From: Oscillibacter sp.
Lineage (GTDB): Bacteria > Bacillota > Clostridia > Oscillospirales > Oscillospiraceae
DNA length: 7,186 nt
Reading direction: 5' to 3'
NCBI GenBank assembly: GCA_017447005.1
Contig: JAFSOM010000151.1
Coordinates: forward strand, 1-7,186
Positions 1 to 5,860 of the stretch are shown piece by piece. The translations under genes and the position numbers were made by a program. The notes beneath the pieces were generated by a model that worked only from the letters and a program-made list of their open reading frames with translations, made no database searches and was not told the DNA's origin. Position 1 is the stretch's first letter; the number at the start of each line of letters is the position of its first letter.

Positions 1-2033
1 ATGTCTAATTTAGAAAATTTTGCGGCGACGGGCCGCCCGTGCGGACAATATCGCACTTCCCCGCTCTGTACGCGGTCAATGAGGGCGCGTAACTCCCGCG
101 GCGACGTTTCCTCCCCGCCCCGTATCGCCGATTTGCAAGCCATGGTACGGAACATTGCCTCGCGTTTCTCCTCCGGGTCGCGTCCGGCGCGCAGATTCTC
201 CACAAGCTCTTCCATGACGGCGGTCAGGTCGCCGGGATTCATATCCGCCGGGAGTTCGCGTACTAACAGCGTATTTCCGCCGAAGTCCTCACAGTCAAAC
301 CCGAGGCGTTCCAATTCCTCCAGCTTCTCCCGCGCAAGGGCCATATCTTCCCTAGACAGTTCCACGGTCAAGGGTTGCATTAACGTCTGACGCATGGGCG
401 GCGTTACGCCGGATTTGAGCGCGTCAAAACGTATCCGCTCGTGGACGGCGTGCTTGTCAATGAGGAACACATCGCCGTCGGCGCTCTCGCATATAATATA
501 GGTACGCAGAATTTCCCCGGCGATTCTCCACGGCCTGACCCGCGGCGTCGGCAACAAGTCGCCTTGTCCGTCGGGCGCGGGGAATTGTTCCCCCCTCTGT
601 CGCTGCGCGACATCTCCCCCCGTTCCGGGGGGAGACAAAAGCGCGTCAGGCGCATAGTTTACGGACGTTTCCGGCGGCGCGTCGGCGTCGGAATGTCGCG
701 GCGCGTCCGAATCGAAATCGGGCGGCGCGGAAATCATCGGCGGACGCGCCGCGGGCGCCGCCTCCAGGCGCACGGAAAAGCCGTCGTCCGCGTCGGCGAA
801 GCGATTGACGGTCGTCTGGCCCGCGCCGACGTTCGACAACGCCTCCCGGTATGTTTTCGCGTCCATGTTGCGGAAGAAGTCCGGTTTCGACTGTCCGGCG
901 CGTCCCGATTGCGCGGAAACTTGCGGCGCGGCGCGTCCCGACGTGAAACCTGATTGCGCCGTCCCGCGGCCCGACTGCGTGAAATTTTGCGCCGTCACGC
1001 GTCCGGCTTGCGCGCCGTCCGACAGGCTGACGTTCGTCGGGCCGCCGTGCGCGTTCAGATTGTCTAATACGATATGGTAGACCGTGCGGAACAGGTCGCG
1101 CTCGTTGGAGAATTTGACCTCCGTTTTCGCCGGGTGCGCGTTCACGTCCACCAGATACGGCGGCATGGTTATCGACAGTACGCAACCGGGGAATTTGCCT
1201 TTCAGCATTTGATTCTTATACGCTTCCTCCAACGCGGTCGTGAGCAGGGGCGATTTGATAAAGCGTCCGTTGAGAAAGAACATCTGCATAGCGCGGGAAC
1301 CGCGTCCGAACGCCGGGAACGTGACGTAACCGGATACGGCAATCTCTCCGCCGCGTCCGTCCACGGACAACAGCGAACGGGCGAAATCGCGTCCGTAGGC
1401 GGCGTAAATCGCGGAGAGCAGTTTCCCGTCGCCGGGGGTACGGAACGCCGCCGCGCCGTCCTTGTCGAACCGGAACGCGATGTCGGGCCGCGATAAGGCC
1501 AAATGCTGTACAAGTCCGTTGATAGCGGCGGTTTCGGCGCTGTCCTTGCGCATGAACTTCAGCCGCGCCGGGGTGTTATAAAACAAATCGCGTACCGTGA
1601 TAACCGTCCCTTCGGGCGCGCCGCACTCCTCCACGTCGCCGCCGACGCCGCCCTCCAGTTCCAGACGCGCCCCCATATCCGCGCCGCGCTGACGCGTCCG
1701 GATGTCCACGCGGCTGACGGCGCAAATCGCCGCCAACGCCTCCCCGCGAAAGCCTAACGTCGCAATCGCGCCGAGGTCGTCGGCGGAACGTATCTTACTG
1801 GTCGCGTGACGCAGAAACGCCGACGGCAGTTCCTCCGGCGCGATTCCGATTCCGTTGTCGCTCACGCTGATAGAACGCATGCCGCCGCGCTCGATGGATA
1901 CCTGTATATTCGTACTCTGCGCGTCGATAGCGTTCTCCACGAGTTCCTTGACCACGCTCGCCGGACGCTCCACGACTTCCCCCGCCGCGATAAGCTCCGC
2001 TATATGGTCGTCCAATACTTGAATATGCGCCAT
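1..2033 (-). CDS. mutL: DNA mismatch repair protein MutL, endonuclease type (3' end cut by window edge)
   Basis: Mismatch repair matchmaker with its own nicking activity; it couples mismatch-bound MutS to strand incision and excision. 677 codons are read with no stop or frameshift. The N-terminal GHKL ATPase is complete: E30/N34 in KELVENAIDA, DNGIGI at 59-64, RHATSKI at 75-81, GFRGEAL at 94-100, then FYNTPARLKF and VDVNAHPAKTEVKF. A low-complexity linker spans roughly residues 335-500. The C-terminal endonuclease domain shows D526-K-H528-A-x2-E532-x4-D537, ACKSAIRGGE from residue 632 and CPHGRP at 663-668, with a possible clamp-binding QTLMQP at 549-554. After CPHGRP the family usually ends within about 10-20 residues, so probably under ten codons are missing. 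The start is ATG at 2033, supported by AGGAGAGG ten bases upstream and by the family N-terminus. It lies 28 bases after the upstream gene, consistent with cotranscription. Confidence 0.97.
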   Translation of the reverse strand, partial: MAHIQVLDDHIAELIAAGEVVERPASVVKELVENAIDAQSTNIQVSIERGGMRSISVSDNGIGIAPEELPSAFLRHATSKIRSADDLGAIATLGFRGEALAAICAVSRVDIRTRQRGADMGARLELEGGVGGDVEECGAPEGTVITVRDLFYNTPARLKFMRKDSAETAAINGLVQHLALSRPDIAFRFDKDGAAAFRTPGDGKLLSAIYAAYGRDFARSLLSVDGRGGEIAVSGYVTFPAFGRGSRAMQMFFLNGRFIKSPLLTTALEEAYKNQMLKGKFPGCVLSITMPPYLVDVNAHPAKTEVKFSNERDLFRTVYHIVLDNLNAHGGPTNVSLSDGAQAGRVTAQNFTQSGRGTAQSGFTSGRAAPQVSAQSGRAGQSKPDFFRNMDAKTYREALSNVGAGQTTVNRFADADDGFSVRLEAAPAARPPMISAPPDFDSDAPRHSDADAPPETSVNYAPDALLSPPGTGGDVAQRQRGEQFPAPDGQGDLLPTPRVRPWRIAGEILRTYIICESADGDVFLIDKHAVHERIRFDALKSGVTPPMRQTLMQPLTVELSREDMALAREKLEELERLGFDCEDFGGNTLLVRELPADMNPGDLTAVMEELVENLRAGRDPEEKREAMFRTMACKSAIRGGEETSPRELRALIDRVQSGEVRYCPHGRPVAAKFSKLD
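579..635. repeat. Cluster of three perfect hairpins inside the mutL linker
   Basis: Three adjacent perfect inverted repeats are seen in 57 bases: 579-593 (6-bp stem ggggaa/ttcccc, 3-nt loop), 598-612 (6-bp stem tgtcgc/gcgaca, 3-nt loop) and 613-635 (9-bp stem tctcccccc/ggggggaga, 5-nt loop). The block is translated in the mutL frame as about residues 467-485 (PPGTGGDVAQRQRGEQF). It falls in the non-conserved linker, so it can be tolerated. The arrangement resembles dispersed palindromic repeats that insert into non-essential protein segments; that it is dispersed in this genome is inference, since only one copy is in the window. No T-run follows either strand, so it is not a standard terminator. 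Confidence 0.75.
888..1004 (-). repeat. 33-bp (11-residue) tandem repeat in the mutL linker
   Basis: Three full 33-base units and a partial fourth, all in frame: GRVTAQNFTQS (972-1004), GRGTAQSGFTS (939-971), GRAAPQVSAQS (906-938), then GRAGQS (888-905). These are MutL residues 344-382. Every unit opens with Gly-Arg and is rich in Ala, Gln, Ser and Thr, as expected for a flexible linker. Because 33 is a multiple of three, gain or loss of a unit would change linker length without breaking the frame. The units have diverged, so this is an old duplication rather than a fresh one. Confidence 0.8.
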
Positions 2034-2061
2034 AATGTTTCCGCCTCTCCTATGTTACGGT

Positions 2062-2526
2062 TCAGGACGCGGGGACTTGTCCGCCGAGGGCGCGGACGAG
2101 CGTTTCCAGTTGCGCCGCCGACGCCTCCGCGCCGTCTCCGTTGACCGAACGCAACAGCGCGTTATGTTTCCCCGTCTCAATATTGACAATCCAGCCGGGG
2201 CGCGTATGCCCGAACGCGTCCCGATTGGGCCAGCAGTGCACGGCGCGTATCGCCGAACGCGGAATCGCGGCACCGTCCAGCGTCAACTCGGATTCGTTCA
2301 GCGTCCACGCGATACGGCGCACGGTTTCGCGGGGGCGTAACGCGCCGTAGGTCACGCGGGCGATAACGTAAGCAATCACGCCGCCGGCAATCCCACGCGC
2401 CGGGGCGCTGACCGTCCGAACGCGTAACAGTATCGCGGTGACGAACAGCGCGACCGCGAACGCAATCGCCAGCGGGAGAAACTCCGCTTTGAGATTCCGT
2501 TCCCGTACCGTGATTTCCCCTGACAT
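2062..2526 (-). CDS. Hypothetical membrane-anchored protein with possible PH-like domain
   Basis: 154 residues, not recognised as a named family. Two hydrophobic segments are visible near the N-terminus (about residues 14-35 and 43-62), separated by a short basic stretch, followed by a soluble region of about 90 residues. That region has the flavour of the bacterial PH-like/YcxB-type domain after a two-helix anchor: short beta-type segments such as IAWTLNESELTLDG and AIPRSAIRAV, then GWIVNIETG and a C-terminal amphipathic stretch AAQLETLVRALG. This assignment is weak and rests on pattern only. The ATG start is supported by AAAGGA nine bases upstream. The gene lies 48 bases after the four-helix protein and 28 bases before mutL, so it is probably cotranscribed with the repair genes. 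No enzyme motif is visible. Confidence 0.8.
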   Translation of the reverse strand: MSGEITVRERNLKAEFLPLAIAFAVALFVTAILLRVRTVSAPARGIAGGVIAYVIARVTYGALRPRETVRRIAWTLNESELTLDGAAIPRSAIRAVHCWPNRDAFGHTRPGWIVNIETGKHNALLRSVNGDGAEASAAQLETLVRALGGQVPAS

Positions 2527-2574
2527 TTCCGCACATCCTTTCCTTTCACGGCGCCGCGCACGTTTTTTGAACGC

Positions 2575-2970
2575 TTACGCCGCGCCGCAATACGCGATAG
2601 CGAACGACGCCGCCGCGCCGGACAGTATCAGGAATCCGGCCTTGCAGTACGGCGCGATTTCCTCCGCCGCGAGCGTCTCCCGGTTATACAAGGCCCACGC
2701 CCGCCAGAAAATGCAAACGCCGCAAAATAACGTTATCGTAACGCCGAACCATAACGCGTTTTTACGCAAGGACAACTTCGCGTAAGGCGCGGCGAAACGA
2801 AAGACAACTAGCGCAATCATAAGCAGTACGGTTACTATCGCCGACAGCCCGGAGAACAGATTCCTTGCAGTTTTGCTCATTTTACGTATCGTCACGAGGC
2901 CGGACAGCCAGCAGACGGACGGAATCAGAATCAACGGAAACGCCGTTTTCAGGAAAGCGGGATAGTCCAT
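2575..2970 (-). CDS. Hypothetical small integral membrane protein, four predicted helices
   Basis: 131 residues, family not recognised. Four hydrophobic stretches long enough to cross the membrane are visible at about residues 9-27, 38-62, 71-93 and 108-128, with short polar loops. Basic residues (RKMSKTAR) sit between helices 1 and 2 and an acidic loop (ETLAAEE) between helices 3 and 4. Four cysteines are scattered in or next to helices, without a metal-binding or redox pair pattern. The ATG start has AAAGGA ten bases upstream. It sits between mutS and the PH-like gene on the same strand, 70 bases after the mutS stop. The gap holds a tandem repeat and no obvious terminator. The size and four-helix layout would fit many small membrane families, so no function is proposed. 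Confidence 0.8.
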   Translation of the reverse strand: MDYPAFLKTAFPLILIPSVCWLSGLVTIRKMSKTARNLFSGLSAIVTVLLMIALVVFRFAAPYAKLSLRKNALWFGVTITLFCGVCIFWRAWALYNRETLAAEEIAPYCKAGFLILSGAAASFAIAYCGAA

Positions 2971-2993
2971 GAATACCAGTTCCTTTCCGTCAG

Positions 2994-3055
2994 AAATTAT
3001 GATAACGCTTTATGATAACTACGATAACGCCTTATGATAATTACGACAACGCCTT
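2994..3055 (-). repeat. 22-bp tandem repeat spanning the mutS stop codon
   Basis: Two full 22-base units (3034-3055 and 3012-3033) and a degenerate third (2994-3011), read on the minus strand. The first unit holds the last four MutS codons and stop (K-A-L-S-stop); the next two repeat that 15-base core as AAG GCG TTA TCG TAG and AAA GCG TTA TCA TAA. The seven-base spacer TTATCAT is identical after copies 1 and 2 and degenerate after copy 3. Since 22 is not a multiple of three, each copy lies in a different frame. An in-frame second stop also occurs at 3032-3034. Confidence 0.85.
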
Positions 3056-5836
3056 TTTCCACTCGTACAGTAAGCTCATGGCCTCCATAGGCGTAAGCGA
3101 ATCGGGCTGACAGCGGCGCAGGGCGTCGAGTACGCTTTGCTCCGCCATGGACGCCATAGAAACTTGCGCGGCGTCCTCTATCGGCGCGGCGGAACGCGGT
3201 TTCCCGCTCTCCTCCTCCAGTTCTTTGAGAATCACCCGCGCCCGCGCCAGCACTTGCGGCGGAAGTCCGGCGAGTTTCGCTACTTCGATACCATAACTTC
3301 TATCCGCGCCGCCGGGGATGATTTTCCGCAGGAAGACAATGTCCTCCCCCTTCGCCTTGACCGCTATCGTATAGTTCGCCGTACCGGGCAAGGTTTGCGC
3401 AAGTTCCGTAAGTTCATGGTAGTGCGTGGCGAATAGGGTTTTTGCCTTGATTTTTTTCGCGCAGTGTTCGAGTACGGCGCGGGCGATGCTCATGCCGTCG
3501 TAAGTGGACGTGCCGCGCCCGATTTCGTCGAGAATCAGCAGGGAACGGCTCGTCGCGCAACGTAAAATTTCCGCGACTTCGGTCATTTCCACCATGAAAG
3601 TAGACTGTCCCGCGGCCAAATCGTCGCTCGCGCCGACGCGGGTAAAGATACGGTCGACAATGCCGATACGCGCCGATGTCGCCGGAATAAAGCTCCCGAT
3701 TTGCGCCATGAGTACGATGAGCGCCACCTGACGCATATAGGTGGATTTGCCCGCCATATTCGGCCCGGTCAAAATGCCGATACGCTGTTCCGCCTCGCCC
3801 ATAAACGTATCGTTCGGGACGAACAAGCCGTCTTTCAACATCCGTTCGACAACCGGGTGACGCCCGTCGTGAATCTCAATCACGCTGGATTCGTCGACTT
3901 CCGGACAGCAGTACCGATTTTCCACGGCGACCGTCGCCAGCGAGGCTAACGCGTCGGCCCCGGCGACGGCTTGCGCCGTGCGCGTAATGCGCGATACCGC
4001 CTCGGTCAAGTCTTTCCGCAACGCCTCAAATAATTCATATTCCAGCGTGTTCAGGCGTTCCGACGCCGTGAGAACCGATTCCTCCAGTTCCTTGAGTTCC
4101 GGCGTGATATAGCGTTCCGCGTTCGCTAAGGTTTGTTTCCGGATATAACGCTCCGGCGCTTGGCCTTTGAACGTGTTCGACACCTCAATATAATATCCGA
4201 ACACCTTATTATATCGGATTTTCAGCGAACGAATGCCTGTCTTTTCGCGCTCTTGGGCCTCCATTTCCATGATGACGCCCTTGCCGCCTTTCAGGATACT
4301 GCGGAAATGGTCAACCTGTTCGTTGTAGCCGTCGCGGATGAAGCCGCCGTCGCGGACGGTGACGGGCGGCTCGTCGTCCAGCGCCGCCGCGATACGCGCC
4401 GCCAAATCCTCCAGCGTGTCCATCTCGTTCAGGACTTCCTTCAGCAGACGGTCGGAGAATACGGACAGACAGGCGCGGATTTGCGGTATCTTCTCCATCG
4501 CCGTGCGCAACAATACGACTTCCCTCGGCCCCGCCGTACCGTACACAATGCGCCCTGTCAGGCGTTCCATATCGCCTAGGCCCGTCAAAGCCGCCGTCAG
4601 CTCCTCGCGTCCGATAGCGTTATCGACCAGCGCGGCGACGGCCCCGTTACGGCGTCGAATATCGGTGACGCGTAAGAGCGGACGTTCCAGCCAACCGCGC
4701 AGTAACCGCGCTCCCATGGGGGTACGCGTTTTGTCGAGAACCCATAGCAAGCTACCTTTGCGTTCACGGTCACGGTTAGTGCGCGTCAGTTCGAGATTCC
4801 GACGGGCGTCAAGGTCAAGCTCCATAAAACGGCTCTGCTCGTCGTAGTCGATACGATTGATATGGGACAAGTCGGTTTTCTGCGTCTCGTACAGATAGCT
4901 CAACAACGCGCCCAAGGCCAGCGACGCGGATTCCTTTCCGTTGAGTATCGCCGCGCCGTTTTCGCCGAACTGACGCTGAATCAATTCCTTCGCGGTATCG
5001 GCGTCAAAGCGCGGCGCGGCGTTCTCCATATGGCAGGCGTAACGGTCGCGCAACGTCATGACAAGCGGCAGACACGAGAACGCGCCCGCGCTCAATATCG
5101 CCTCCACGGGGGAATAGCGGCCTAATTCGTTGGTCAAATGCGTGACGCGGTCGGGGCCGTGGAACGACGCGACGCGAATTTCTCCGGTAGTCAAATCGCA
5201 GAACGCCGCGCCCGCCGACGCCGGAATCGGGGGCAGGACGCCGTTTTTTCTGGCGGCTTCCGCCTCCTTCGCCGCGTCGGATTTGGGACGGGGTTCCGGC
5301 GACGCGAAATTCTCAAAGTATTCCGTATAAAGGCCTTTATCCTCCACGCTCATGACGGGATTTTCGGCGAGTTTGCGTCCGGCTTTCACGTGCCGGGAAA
5401 GTTTCTCGTCGGAAATGGGGTTGTCAAGGTAGAGCGCGCAGAGATAATTACTGTGGCGTTCGTCCAACGACGCCGTATCCATGACTGTCCCCGGCGTCAC
5501 GACGCGCAGAATATCGCGCTTGACTAAGCCTTTGGCCGTGGCGGGGTCCTCCATCTGTTCGCAAATCGCCACCTTGTAGCCCTTGGCAATCAGGCGGGCG
5601 ATATAGGAATCGCAGGCGTGATAGGGCACGCCGCACATGGGGATGGTCTCATCCGGGGACTTTTTATATTTGCCGTGGTTACGGCTTGTCAAGGTCAAAT
5701 CGAGTTCCCGCGCCGCGATTCTCGCGTCGTCGTTGAACATCTCGTAAAAGTCGCCCAGACGGAAGAACAGTAAGCTGTCCGGATGGGCCTTCTTGATTTC
5801 CAGATACTGTTGCATCATGGGGGTTAAGTCCGCCAT
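3041..5836 (-). CDS. mutS: DNA mismatch repair protein MutS
   Basis: Mismatch-recognition ATPase that scans DNA as a clamp-shaped dimer and recruits MutL. 931 residues, longer than the roughly 850-900 usual for MutS1. The N-terminal mismatch-binding domain carries F30-Y-E32 in GDFYEMF, the Phe-X-Glu that wedges into mispairs. Connector, lever/core and clamp regions follow (FGYYIEVSNTFK is typical of the core). The ABC ATPase has Walker A GPNMAGKST at 691-699, the signature segment SDDLAAGQSTFMVEM around 737-751, Walker B LLILDEIGRGT with D770/E771, and the THYHELT loop with H805. The tail ends LTPMEAMSLLYEWKKALS, matching the family's C-terminal helices. Extra length lies mainly at about residues 141-206, within the connector. 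The ATG start is supported by GGAGGGA four bases upstream and by family alignment. It begins 24 bases after the miaB stop, so translation of the two is probably linked. It is complete. Confidence 0.98.
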   Translation of the reverse strand: MADLTPMMQQYLEIKKAHPDSLLFFRLGDFYEMFNDDARIAARELDLTLTSRNHGKYKKSPDETIPMCGVPYHACDSYIARLIAKGYKVAICEQMEDPATAKGLVKRDILRVVTPGTVMDTASLDERHSNYLCALYLDNPISDEKLSRHVKAGRKLAENPVMSVEDKGLYTEYFENFASPEPRPKSDAAKEAEAARKNGVLPPIPASAGAAFCDLTTGEIRVASFHGPDRVTHLTNELGRYSPVEAILSAGAFSCLPLVMTLRDRYACHMENAAPRFDADTAKELIQRQFGENGAAILNGKESASLALGALLSYLYETQKTDLSHINRIDYDEQSRFMELDLDARRNLELTRTNRDRERKGSLLWVLDKTRTPMGARLLRGWLERPLLRVTDIRRRNGAVAALVDNAIGREELTAALTGLGDMERLTGRIVYGTAGPREVVLLRTAMEKIPQIRACLSVFSDRLLKEVLNEMDTLEDLAARIAAALDDEPPVTVRDGGFIRDGYNEQVDHFRSILKGGKGVIMEMEAQEREKTGIRSLKIRYNKVFGYYIEVSNTFKGQAPERYIRKQTLANAERYITPELKELEESVLTASERLNTLEYELFEALRKDLTEAVSRITRTAQAVAGADALASLATVAVENRYCCPEVDESSVIEIHDGRHPVVERMLKDGLFVPNDTFMGEAEQRIGILTGPNMAGKSTYMRQVALIVLMAQIGSFIPATSARIGIVDRIFTRVGASDDLAAGQSTFMVEMTEVAEILRCATSRSLLILDEIGRGTSTYDGMSIARAVLEHCAKKIKAKTLFATHYHELTELAQTLPGTANYTIAVKAKGEDIVFLRKIIPGGADRSYGIEVAKLAGLPPQVLARARVILKELEEESGKPRSAAPIEDAAQVSMASMAEQSVLDALRRCQPDSLTPMEAMSLLYEWKKALS

Positions 5837-5860
5837 GCGTTCCCTCCGATTCTATTCTTT

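Noticed and set aside
579..635. Rho-independent terminator within mutL
   Set aside because: The stems are strong but no T-run follows on either strand, and the coding frame continues through to the conserved MutL C-terminal domain.
441..953. Long plus-strand open frame opposite mutL
   Set aside because: It is Arg-rich antisense sequence with no family resemblance, and mutL is clearly coding on the other strand. The GC-rich codon bias opens such frames.
646..1185. Minus-strand 179-residue frame overlapping mutL
   Set aside because: It runs in a different frame from the intact mutL reading, is rich in Arg and low complexity, and shows no domain.
2527..2574. Terminator or operator between the two small membrane genes
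   Set aside because: There is only a short GC palindrome (cggcgccg) and an A-run before it on the minus strand; no hairpin followed by a T-run is seen.
2971..3040. Promoter in the AT-rich mutS-to-membrane-protein gap
   Set aside because: TATCAT-like boxes occur, but they belong to the 22-bp repeat and no well-spaced -35 box accompanies them.
4133..5527. Several plus-strand frames opposite mutS (for example 4133-4579, 4338-4847, 5138-5527)
   Set aside because: All lie antisense to a well-conserved MutS and have no recognisable protein features or supported ribosome binding sites.
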